Position numbers and translations under genes: made by a program. Positions 1 through 9,399 of a stretch of DNA of 12,500 bases are shown one piece after another; the stretch's first letter is position 1, and every line of letters begins with the position of its first letter. The notes beneath the pieces are model-generated. The model was not told the origin of the DNA. It ran no database searches and saw only the letters and a program-made list of their open reading frames with translations. This DNA comes from Neocallimastix lanati (nom. inval.) (lineage: Eukaryota; Neocallimastigomycota; Neocallimastigomycetes; Neocallimastigales; Neocallimastigaceae): positions 857,501 to 870,000 of the forward strand of contig JACVTC010000067.1 of NCBI GenBank assembly GCA_016946835.1. Direction: 5' to 3'.

Positions 1-2136
1 GCTATTATATATACTAATTAAATATATATATATATTTTTTATTATTATTACTTACCTGCTTTCTTTTATTCATTTTAAATGATAAAGCCATAGATCCTGT
101 ATTAGATCTTGATGTAAAGGATTCATCTGTCAATTTACTAACTCTATCACCAAATGATTTATTTGAAATCTTAAGACTATTCTTTGAACCAAACATTTGA
201 CCAGACTTTATATATATAATAATATTTAAATTTATTTTAGTATTTACTTACTGGAATTATATATTATATATTTCTTTAAACTAATTTAATTTTTTTTTTT
301 TTTTTAAAAAAAAGAGCTTATATAATTACTTTAATTTCTTTAAATTCTTTAGACTTAGGTTTTTCTGATTTTTTAACTCTTTTTCTTGGAATGTATTCTT
401 CTTCTTCTTCTTCTACAAATATTATAAGAGTTTTTTTTTTTTTTTTTATGTTAGAAAATTTATTATTTTACTTATTATTATTATTATTATTATTATTTTA
501 TTATTATTATTATTTTATTAATTTTTATATTTTTATTGATCGATTATTTGATTTTTACCAAATTCGGATGATGAAACATCACTTCCATGACCTTCAGGTT
601 CACTTTCTTCTTCTTCTTCTTCACTATCATCTTCTTCAGTAAATGCTGCTTTTTTGCTTTCAGTAGGATGAAGCATACGATATACATCAGTGGATTCATC
701 AATAGCAAATTCTGGATCTTCAAATATTGATGAGAAACGACTATCACCTAATGGATTATCAACCGTAGCATTATCACGTTTAATTTTCTTCTTATCATTA
801 CTAGCATTGTCTTTAATAAGTTGAGAAGCAAATGCTTTGTTAACTTTAGGCAAACGTTTAGAAACAGAAATTCTACTAGCTCTTTCTTTTTCAATTTTCT
901 CTTGAACTCTTCTTCTACGATATTCTTCATATTCAAATGGATTAGCGATAGATTTAGCCTATTTAAAAAATTAGAAATTATTAAATTATTTCATGGAAGA
1001 ACAAAAAAAAAAAATAAAAATAATGCTTATTGATTATTTTTTATTATATACTAACTTTTTGATATAATCTAAGATCAACGAAATAACCATGCATATATGC
1101 TCTTAACACATTAGTACCGATTAAATGATCTAAACCAAGACTTGATAATTCCTTTTTAGTAACAAACTTGTAATCATCATACATATCTTGAGTACTTTTT
1201 TCCTCCATTTCTTCCTATTAATAACAACAATAATAATATTATTTATTTATTATTTATTATTTATTATTACTTATTATTTTTATTATTTTTTATTATTATC
1301 TGTTATTATTTATTATTGCTATTATTGCTATTATTGCTATTATTATTATTATTATTTTATATTTATTTATTAAAAAATTCAATATTATATTTACAGTCAT
1401 ATTATCTAAGAAAGTACACCATTTTGGTGCAATTCCAAGTTGTGGAATATAATAGGATTGAATTTGTGAACCTTCATTAGCCAAGAACATTAAGCCGGTA
1501 TCCTGTACAACACAACAATCATTAATATCTGTTGGAGGTTCAACATTAGTAAAAACTTTTCCCTATTATTTAATCAATTAAATGAATAATATAATATAAT
1601 ATAATATAATATAATATAATATAATATAATATAATATAATATAATATAATATAATATAATATAATATAATATAATATAATATATTATTGTTATTATTGTT
1701 ATTATTTTATTTTATTATTATATTTTATTATTTTGTTTTTTGTCATTTCTTATAATCTTAATACTTACAGTTGTTTCATTCCATATTTTAACAATTTTGG
1801 TATCTGCTGATATAACATTTTGGGATTTGTGATAAATAATATTTTTAATTGGATATCCATACTGATGATCTTTAACAAGGAAAGGCTTACTATTTCTCAA
1901 ATCATATAAAAGAACTTGACCGGTTGAAGTACCAACACCAAAAGTTAAACCATCATTTTTATATTTTACAGTAGATACTTGTGGAGTTGATTCAAGTGTA
2001 ATCATTGGATTTTGTAGAATATTTATTATTGGATTTAATGTCGTTATACAAGTTTTGTCTCTTGGATCCCAAAATTCAATATTTCCATCTTCACCTCCAA
2101 ATGCAAATAACTGATGAGCTGGGTTAATATCTAATG

Positions 2137-2183
<47 letters not shown>

Positions 2184-3315
2184 ATTAATACATTTTATTT
2201 AAAAAATATTAATAAGAAAAAAAAATTTTTAAATAAATTATTTTAAAATATATTTAAATATTTATATATTCATTAAAAATATAAAGAAATCTAGATTATT
2301 AACTATTATATGAATTTTTATTTATTTATTTATTTTACATTTATTGCAGGTAATGAAGTAAATAATGATTTCATAAAACGACCTTGTTCTAAATTTAATC
2401 TGTAAACTTCTGAACTATTCCCAACAACCATTAAATCACATGATTGAAAATGGTATTTCATATCTCTTCCATTCTGTATTATGTAATTTAAATTTAAATT
2501 TCAAATTATTATTTTATTTATTAAATTTATTTATTTATTTTAATATTAAAATTATTAAAATTATATATACTTTAGGAACTCTTGTTTTATAATGAATTCC
2601 AAATTGTGTATGAAATTCAACAGAACGATCCGCTTGTAAATGTACAGTTTTCGTCCAATCATCCGATAATATCTATTATTTAAACAATAAACAATATTTA
2701 TCATAATTAATAAATTTATAACTTAAAATATTAAGCATTTCTCCATAAAGTATAAATTGTATTAAATACTGACTTCAAATTGAACATTTTCACAATCGGT
2801 ATGTCTATCAAATTTCATTGCTAATTGATTTACATCATAAACTCTAAATTGTGGTTTATAAATACCTTTTTGTAAAATACATATTATAAATATTAATTAA
2901 AACATTATATAAATATATGTAAGTAATATAATTAATAATTAATTACTCCTGCCTAAAAAATAATTATTTTATTAATTTGTACCTGATGCAATAATAAAAT
3001 TTCCATCTCTTGAAGTTTTAATTTTGATTGATGCTTCAGGAAAATCAAAATCTTGAATCAATTCTACTCGATTTCTCCATTCTTTAATTTTAATTAAAAT
3101 TAAACATATTAGATATGCGCTTAATATATATTTAAATATATAAAATTTGATTTTAAAATTTAATTATTGATATAATTATACTTTTTTTATATACCTATAT
3201 CATGTTTTAATGATTTTCTATTTCTTCTAGCAAGCCAATCTGGTATAGCTAATTTTGCTGCAGAAGTAATAGAATATATTTTCACATCATTAGGATTTGA
3301 TACTTTTAAAGCCAT
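1..3315 (-). CDS. ENP2: ENP2/NOL10 nucleolar WD40 protein, 3' end cut by the left edge
   Basis: Ribosome-biogenesis factor; in yeast and animals Enp2/NOL10 is a nucleolar member of the 90S pre-ribosome/SSU processome needed for 18S rRNA maturation. I traced 11 exons on the minus strand: 3315-3195, 3081-2983, 2865-2774, 2672-2571, 2473-2339, 2137-1769, 1562-1395, 1214-1056, 958-559, 412-330, 205-56. All phases agree and give 626 residues. The start is [16 protein letters not shown], matching the family N-terminus. WD-repeat ends are visible at FWDPRD (about 205), [20 protein letters not shown] (about 250) and VKIWNE (about 300). [18 protein letters not shown] (about 345) and [15 protein letters not shown] (about 400) are family blocks. 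A NUC153 motif, [18 protein letters not shown], lies at about 486-503, followed by an acidic Glu run and a basic tail. A donor GTAAGT at 55 and an acceptor-like AG at 3-2 suggest another intron and a terminal exon outside the window. Animal NOL10 is about 690 residues, so little is missing. Splicing is inferred, not seen in transcripts. Confidence 0.93.
1586..1680. repeat. (ATAAT)n pentanucleotide microsatellite, 19 units
   Basis: Nineteen perfect tandem copies of ATAAT, inside ENP2 intron 6 (1768-1563). The tract has no interruption. It makes up nearly half of a 206-nt intron, the longest in this gene, so length variation between strains is likely. Confidence 0.97.
2139..2179. repeat. 41-bp T homopolymer (A41 in the transcript) ending at a 3' splice site
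   Basis: A T41 run on the plus strand, inside ENP2 intron 5 (2338-2138). Read in the gene's direction it is A41 followed directly by G, so its last base is the A of the acceptor AG for exon 6. The usual pyrimidine tract is therefore absent at this acceptor. Confidence 0.95.
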
Positions 3316-3558
3316 TATAAACTATAATATGACTATATTAATAAGTTTTTAACAAATCCCTTTTAATATTTTATAGATAATTGAATAATTAATAATAATA
3401 ATATTTAAATTTATAATTTTAAGATTATCAATTAAAATACTAAAAAAAAAAAAAAAAAAAAAAAAGAATAAATTTTTTAAATAATAATGAACATTTTTAA
3501 GAATATGATTGGATATTGTTATTTTTAATTATAATATTTTTTTATTTTTATTTTTATT

Positions 3559-3559
<1 letters not shown>

Positions 3560-3591
<32 letters not shown>
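3560..3591. repeat. T32 homopolymer upstream of ENP2
   Basis: An uninterrupted run of T about 245 bp upstream of the ENP2 start codon. Poly(dA:dT) tracts exclude nucleosomes in fungal promoters (established knowledge), so it may help to open this promoter; that role is inference. Confidence 0.9.
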
Positions 3592-3595
<4 letters not shown>

Positions 3596-4026
3596 ACTTT
3601 AAATATATTAAATTTTGTATTAATCGAAGTAAAAATATTAAATACATAATAAAATAAAATAAAAAAAGGATAAATAATGTTAACAAACAAAAACAAAATA
3701 AAAAATACTGAAATTTCCTCATTTATGCTATATATTTTAGAAATAAGTTCAAAATTTTAAATTACAGCCATTTTTTAATTTTTTATATTTATTTTTTAAT
3801 TTTACTTTATTTCATTTATTATATTATACTATATTTTGTTAATTTAGATATATAGATTTTAATATATATTTTATTCTATCTAAAAATATTTATCATTAAT
3901 AGTATTAAATTTATTGATTCTTTAACTTCGATTAACCACAAAGTGGAAAATTCTGATATAACTATATTTATTACTATCAATTTTTTATTTTTTTAAGTTT
4001 CTATCTTTTTAATTTTCTATTTTCTA

Positions 4027-4053
4027 TTTTTTTTTTTTTTTTTTTTTTTTTTT
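4027..4053. repeat. T27 homopolymer just past the GOST-family stop codon
   Basis: A T run on the plus strand, 60 bp beyond the stop at 4116-4114 in the direction of that gene. In the transcript it would be an A tract in the 3' UTR or beyond, and it could mislead oligo-dT priming. Confidence 0.9.
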
Positions 4054-4113
4054 AGATTTTACTAGTTCATTGTTATTTAATAAAACTAATACAGTATAGC
4101 ATTTATTATTAGA

Positions 4114-6500
4114 TTATGGATTATCTAAATTAATTAATTTTTCTTCTTCATCAGCAACATGAATTTCTAGATTCTCATATAATTCTGAATCGTTTTCATC
4201 TTTTATTTCAATATTATCTTCAGCCCAATTTTGTATGTCATCATCTGATTCTTGATTAATTTCATCTTTATTTTCTGAAACATTATTGAAATCAAATCCA
4301 ACATTGATATCATCTTTCTTAATAATACCATTACTTGATTTATTAATAAAACTTTCTTCAAGATCAATTTCTTCAACATCGTTAGACGGAAGCTAATAAT
4401 TTAATTTAATTAATTAAATTATTAAACATTATTAATATTTTTCACTTTTAATCACAATGATTATTTAAATTAAAAAATATATATATAATATATATAATTA
4501 TTTATATAATTTAATTATTTATTTTTACTTGATCAATTCCATATCTTTTATTATTGGCTGTTGGTCTCCATAAAAAGATGATGGATAAAAATCCAAAAAG
4601 ATATAGTACATTGGAAAATCCATCAATCCAGAACCATCTTGTGCTCTATAATATGTAAATATTCATTTGTATTTTATTAAGACAGATTAATATATATATA
4701 TATATATCTTTTATAAAAATGGAAAAACCTTGCATATTAATTATTATTAAATTTACCCAATGATTAACAATCCATTGAATATCTTGACTATCCATGAAAT
4801 TAAATGAATTAGTAATGAAAAAGATTAATATAAAAATAATACAAATAATAAGAATTTTTCTTAAATTTAAAAACATATTTAATTTAGCATCTTGATGACC
4901 TATTTAATTTATTAAGATTAATAATATTCAAATATTATGATATAAATTAATAAAATGAAAATACTCCTCTGAATGATTTTAAATAAATAAAAGGACATAT
5001 ATCATTAATACAATAAGTACTTGTTTTAAGATTTTTTATAGAATTATTTAATGCTGCTAAAATCCAAATATAAAAAATAGTAATAGTAATAGATATTGGT
5101 AATACAAAGAATAAAACAACTAATCCAGAAACTTTTGAAACAATCATTAATCCAATAGAATATATAATACCAAAAATAAAGTGGAATAATGCTAAAAGTT
5201 GAACTACTTTCATTGTACCACCACTTAATGATTGCCTATTTTTATATTTATACATATATTAATTAATATTTTAATTGATGTAAAATATATAATATACATG
5301 TAAATAATTATATCAAAAACATACTTAACAACATTATAACCCATACAAACAATAAGTAAAACTAAGAATGTTAAACTATTTCCTCCAGCATTCAAAACTT
5401 CGGCAAGCATCAAGAAAAACTTTGAATTTTTATTTGTATTATTATAATGATTATAATAAAAAAAGCGGATTCTTTTAAATATTAACAATAATACAAAAAT
5501 GTAAATAAATATTAATTTTAATTTATATAGCTGTTAATATTAAAAAAATTTATTAAAGTTTTAAATAATTATATTTGTATTATATATATTTTACATACAT
5601 CATTTCACTAGTAACAATTATAATAATTCCAGTAATATAGTGTTGAATTTGCAATATATCTTTACGATATTTCAATGCTTTAAGTGACCAAAGTACAAAA
5701 ACAATAATATAAACACTATTACATATATTTTTAATGTAAATAAATTTATTATTATTTATAATATTATTTATATTCATATACTTTTAATAAACTTACATTG
5801 CTAAAATTTTATAAAACTAATAACAAATAATAACATTAATTAGAATTATAATTATATATAGAATAATGAAAATATTAATAATTTATTAATAAATTTAACT
5901 TATGAATGATTTTAAAATTCTTAGATTATAATATAAACGACTTCATAATTTCAACATATTAAAAATTATAATATTTACTTTTATTTTAGGATAATCACTA
6001 CCTGGTAATTCACCAGTACTACTATGCCATTCAACATCTATTATATTTAATTAAATGTATAATGAACAATTAATTTTTTTTTAATGATATAAATATATTA
6101 ATATCAACTTATTTTATTATAACATTACTTGAAATAAGGTCATACGATTTATCATACTCAAAATTATAAGCAGGTTTTAAAATAACTGAATAAAAACCTA
6201 ATATCATTATATTATATCAATATTTTTAATATATTTGAATATTAATTTTAATTACGTAATATAACAGAATTAATATTGTAATATTAAAAAAAGAAGTTAA
6301 TTTAATTATACCAGTTTCTTCAATTTCATATTTTAAATCAGTACTATATGGATAATTAGTTTTGTCAGTAATTGTAAATAATTTTGAAAGAACTTTGTTC
6401 TTTAATTCTTTTTTATTAATAATAATTTCTCCTTCTTTTTCACATGTACCATCATTTATTAATGCATTGGAGCACAATAAATATTTCTTTTTATCGAAAA

Positions 6501-6531
<31 letters not shown>

Positions 6532-7151
6532 TTTTATAAAACAATAAATAATAGAACTTTTAATTAAAAATTACTTTATTAATTATATATAAATTATTTC
6601 ATTACCTCATTTCTATGAATATATCCAATATTATCTAAATCTAATATGTTGAATGCCTATTTAATTTAAAAATTTTAATGTTATTGATTAATCTTTTTAA
6701 ATATAAGTAATATATTAAGCACTTACAATAGCCATCATTGTAATATTGTAATCAGTTTTTTCGGGTTTTGTTATTTCAATTGATATATAAGCTAATGAAT
6801 AACAATAATAAAAAATATATATATATGTATATATATAATAATATTAAATTGGTTTTCCTTTCTTTCAAATTATTACAATGTTATTTATTATTAAATGTAC
6901 CATTTTTTTTTTCATTTACTATTACACCATACTGAGAATAAAAGTCATTTTTCTTACAATTCTTGAATATATGAGAATTAGAAAATATTTAATAAATTTA
7001 TAAAATAAAATTTAATTTATAATATTTCAGCAATTATATATATATATATATATATTTTTTTTTTATAAATTTTTACTAATTGCTCAGTTATAGAAAAAAC
7101 AACTGAAGGTAACAAACAAATTAAAAGAATAAATAAATATTTTCTTTTCAT
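4114..7151 (-). CDS. Lung seven-transmembrane receptor / GOST family membrane protein (PTM1/GPR107-like)
   Basis: Complete gene, 14 exons: 7151-7077, 6961-6901, 6791-6727, 6656-6606, 6486-6312, 6197-6129, 6037-5979, 5816-5797, 5715-5595, 5530-5325, 5235-5021, 4899-4757, 4645-4529, 4392-4114 (stop TAA). Phases agree throughout and give about 551 residues. The start MKRKYLFILLICLLPSVVFS is a clear signal peptide. Residues about 26-180 form a lumenal domain with Cys residues and potential Asn glycosylation sites. Then come NVEWHSSTGELPGSDYPKIK and hydrophobic segments near 186-203, 217-232, 283-300, 305-328, 334-360, 390-408 and 435-453, with family signatures RKDILQIQHYI, MGYNVVK, IFYIWILAAL and FLWRPTANNKRYG. 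The last exon encodes an acidic, probably cytosolic tail (residues 460-551). Relatives act in Golgi/endosome membranes and trafficking; the exact role here is unknown. Exon 8 is only 20 nt. The start of exon 10 adds about 16 hydrophobic residues not expected in the family, so that boundary is the least certain. It is transcribed in the same direction as ENP2 and upstream of it. Confidence 0.9.
6497..6532. repeat. A13 followed by (AT)n, in intron 4 of the GOST-family gene
   Basis: A run of 13 A followed by about 11 AT dinucleotides. Read on the gene strand it is (AT)n then T13, ending about 10 nt upstream of the exon 5 acceptor (6488-6487). It therefore supplies a normal pyrimidine tract for that splice site. 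Confidence 0.9.
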
Positions 7152-8246
7152 TTTAATAATATATATTTTTCACTTTATAAGGGTTTTAATAATAACTAAT
7201 TTTAAAATATTATAAAATATTATAAAAAGTGTTAGAATTAAGTGAAATAAGTTATATTATGAAAAGATTTTGATAATTATAATTGTAATTAATATATAAT
7301 TTTAAAGCATTCATTTTATTACAAGCTTAAATATACTTCTATATATACTTATATATAAATATATATATACTATAAATATTTTTATAAAAAAAAATAATAA
7401 TAAAGAAATTAAAATTAAAATATATGGTTATAAAAAATTGTTTAAATATATATTAAAGTGATTTTAAATTACCTTTTTTATTGAATTTAAAATTGATTTG
7501 TCTATATTTAAATGATTATAAAATTGTTTTATAAATATTATATAAAAACAAATTTCATATAAATAATTATTCAAAATTAATTTATATATTATTAATACAC
7601 AATAAAAATAATTATTAAATATAATGGAATTTCTTTTAATATTAATTTGAAATTACATATAAACAATTAAAAAATTAATAATAACTCCATTTTATATATA
7701 AATTTATGTAAATTATATATTTATTTATTTATTTAAAAAAAAAAAAAGAAAAAAAAATATTATGTATACATTAATGAATTTTAAAAGATTTTTAAGATAA
7801 TTTAATATATTTCTTTAAAATTAAAATTATTAATAAATTTTTATAAAAGTTTTACATATAAAATTAGTTATATACACAATTGGATATTAATGATGATAAA
7901 TATAAAAATATTAAAAGTCTTTAACCAAAAAAAATATATTTTTTAAAATATTATTTTTATTTTTTTCAAAAATAATAATAATCGATATTATTTATTCATA
8001 ATGAATTTAGAATTTTATAATAATTTTAATATTAAATACTTCAAATATTACAAAGTATATTAATGCATTATATTTAATACTTTTTATATTATTAATAAAA
8101 CCTCTATATTCTAGTCTTTCCTTCAGTACTCTCTACTTAAATAGTATTCAAATATTTGTATATTACACTTCGAGTTAGTATATTCAGAGTGCTTAGAAAA
8201 TTATGTAAAAACTAAATAACTCATAATACTGCTTTTTATCTTTAAT
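7152..8246. other. Gene-free AT-rich stretch upstream of the GOST-family gene
   Basis: No ORF of note on either strand, and no exon-like segment matching the codon use of the neighbouring genes. It must include the promoter and 5' UTR of the minus-strand gene starting at 7151. The part from about 8100 to 8230 is visibly less AT-rich than the rest and holds an imperfect inverted repeat (AGTACTCT near 8125, AGAGTGCT near 8187). Confidence 0.6.
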
Positions 8247-8268
8247 CAATAATAATAAATAATAAATA

Positions 8269-8362
8269 ATATGGGGAGTTGAGAGCGCCGACGCCGTACT
8301 GGTATGACAGTTAATCATACACCCATATTACTATATGGGGAAGACCAAAGTCTTCAGTCTAT
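8269..8362. ncRNA. Candidate structured RNA or SINE-like body: GC-rich island with three hairpins
   Basis: About 90 bp of mixed composition (including GAGCGCCGACGCCGTACTGG from 8282) standing alone in 3.7 kb of AT-rich DNA. It holds three successive perfect stems. GTATGA (8302-8307) pairs with TCATAC (8315-8320) around a 7-nt loop. CCCATAT (8322-8328) pairs with ATATGGG (8333-8339) around TACT. GAAGAC (8340-8345) pairs with GTCTTC (8350-8355) around CAAA. A 14-nt poly-A starts at 8363, then a 7-bp satellite; on the other strand that would be a T14 run upstream. A 9-bp direct repeat, ATATGGGGA, lies at 8269-8277 and 8333-8341. I recognise no known RNA family: no tRNA A/B boxes, no snRNA or hammerhead core. 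It could be a small RNA gene, a retroposed RNA with an A-rich tail, or a chance insertion. Confidence 0.35.
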
Positions 8363-8376
8363 AAAAAAAAAAAAAA

Positions 8377-8783
8377 TAAATAAATAATAAATAATACATA
8401 ATAAATAATAAATAATAAATAATAAATAATAAATAATAAATAATAAATAATAAATAATAAATAATAAATAATACATAATAAATAATAAATAATAAATAAT
8501 AAATAATAAATAATAAATAATAAATAATAAATAATAAATAATAAATAATAAATAATAAATAATAAATAATAAAAAATAAATAATAAATAATAAATAATAA
8601 ATAATAAATAATAAATAATAAATAATAAATAATAAATAATAAATAATAAATAATAAATAATAAATAATAATAAATAATAAAAATAAATAATAAATAATAA
8701 ATAATAAATAATAAATAATAAATAATTGAATAATAAATAATAAATAATAAATAATTGAATAATAAATAATAAATAATATATAA
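8377..8783. repeat. 7-bp satellite array, unit AATAAAT
   Basis: About 400 bp built almost entirely of tandem AATAAAT. Scattered variants include AATACAT near 8393 and 8471, a short A insertion near 8571, register slips near 8670, and AATTGAAT near 8724 and 8752. It begins directly after the poly-A that ends the GC-rich island. The unit length is not a multiple of three and contains no stop in reverse, so all three minus-strand frames stay open; this is not evidence of coding. Confidence 0.95.
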
Positions 8784-8794
8784 TAATGAATAAT

Positions 8795-8830
8795 ACACAT
8801 AAATACATAAACACACATAAATACATAAAC
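8795..8830. repeat. Perfect 18-bp tandem duplication
   Basis: ACACATAAATACATAAAC occurs twice back to back (8795-8812 and 8813-8830), followed by a decayed partial copy. It lies between the two 7-bp arrays and looks like a local slippage product of a related A-rich unit. Confidence 0.9.
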
Positions 8831-8953
8831 ACATACATAAATAAATGTTATAATAGATGATATAATTCATTATAAATAATAGGTATTAAATAGTATAAAG
8901 TACATAGTATTATAATAATACTAATAATACTAATAAATACTAATAAAAGGTAT

Positions 8954-9188
8954 AATAAATAAATAATAAATAATAAATAATAAATAATCAATAATAAATA
9001 ATCAATAATCAATAATCAATAATCAATAATAAATAATAAATAATAAATAATAAATAATAAATAATAAATAATAAATAATAAATAATAAATAATAAATAAT
9101 CAATAATCAATAATCAATAATCAATAATCAATAATCAATAATCAATAATCAATAATCAATAATCAATAATCAATAATAAATAATAAAT
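8954..9188. repeat. 7-bp satellite array with two alternating unit types
   Basis: About 235 bp of tandem heptamers in blocks. AATAAAT and the one-base variant AATAATC alternate: AATAAAT near 8954-8990, AATAATC to about 9028, AATAAAT to about 9097, AATAATC to about 9175, then AATAAAT. The block pattern indicates separate expansions of each variant rather than random point changes. Confidence 0.93.
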
Positions 9189-9347
9189 ATTACTTTTGCA
9201 TTATAATTAATTTATATTATTATCATATAAATTTATTTAATGTATTAATATTTTTTTAAACCATTTTTTGAATAAATTTATGTCAATTAACTTTTAAATA
9301 TTTTGTGTAACTTATGTATATGTAACAAATATTTACGTTGTTATGTG

Positions 9348-9399
9348 AAAACAGAGAAAAAATTGGCACATTTTATATGGAATACATTTTCTCTGTTTT
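9348..9399. repeat. Perfect 13-bp inverted repeat, 26-nt spacer
   Basis: AAAACAGAGAAAA at 9348-9360 is the exact reverse complement of TTTTCTCTGTTTT at 9387-9399. The CAGAG core makes it more than an A/T coincidence. No flanking target duplication is seen. It lies in the gap between divergent genes, about 1.5 kb from the nearest start codon. Confidence 0.9.

Larger units (their letters stand above)
3316..4113. other. Intergenic spacer between the GOST-family gene and ENP2
   Basis: This 798-bp stretch must hold the 3' UTR and polyadenylation region of the upstream gene (stop at 4114) and the promoter and 5' UTR of ENP2 (start at 3315). I see no credible ORF. Homopolymers stand out: A24 at 3442-3465, T32 at 3560-3591 and T27 at 4027-4053. 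No specific promoter element can be assigned in such AT-rich sequence. Confidence 0.75.

Noticed and set aside
391-642. Plus-strand ORF of 83 residues
   Set aside because: It is antisense to ENP2 exons 9-10 and runs through poly-T and (ATT)n in intron 9.
1188-1373. Plus-strand Tyr/Phe-rich ORF of 61 residues
   Set aside because: It reads through the low-complexity ATT tract of ENP2 intron 7 and is antisense to the gene.
3525-3722. Minus-strand ORF of 65 residues with a hydrophobic start and a poly-Lys run
   Set aside because: The Lys run is the T32 homopolymer read in reverse. There is no family resemblance, and it sits in the ENP2 promoter region.
8269-8341. tRNA or tRNA-derived element, since one hairpin has a 7-nt loop
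   Set aside because: The loop CAGTTAA lacks the invariant U33, no GGTTCGA-like T arm is present on either strand, and no acceptor stem closes at the right distance.
8269-8362. Small self-cleaving ribozyme (hammerhead or similar)
   Set aside because: The hammerhead core CTGATGA with GAAA is absent on both strands, and I could not assemble another known ribozyme core.
8331-8870. Three overlapping minus-strand ORFs (154-179 residues) of repeating YYLLFII-type heptapeptides, resembling a membrane protein
   Set aside because: The 7-bp satellite has no stop in any reverse frame, so all three frames are open at once and give the same heptad. There is no splice or start context and no non-repeat domain.
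8377-9188. CRISPR array or telomere repeat
   Set aside because: The units are contiguous heptamers with no unique spacers, and the unit lacks the G-rich strand of telomeric repeats.
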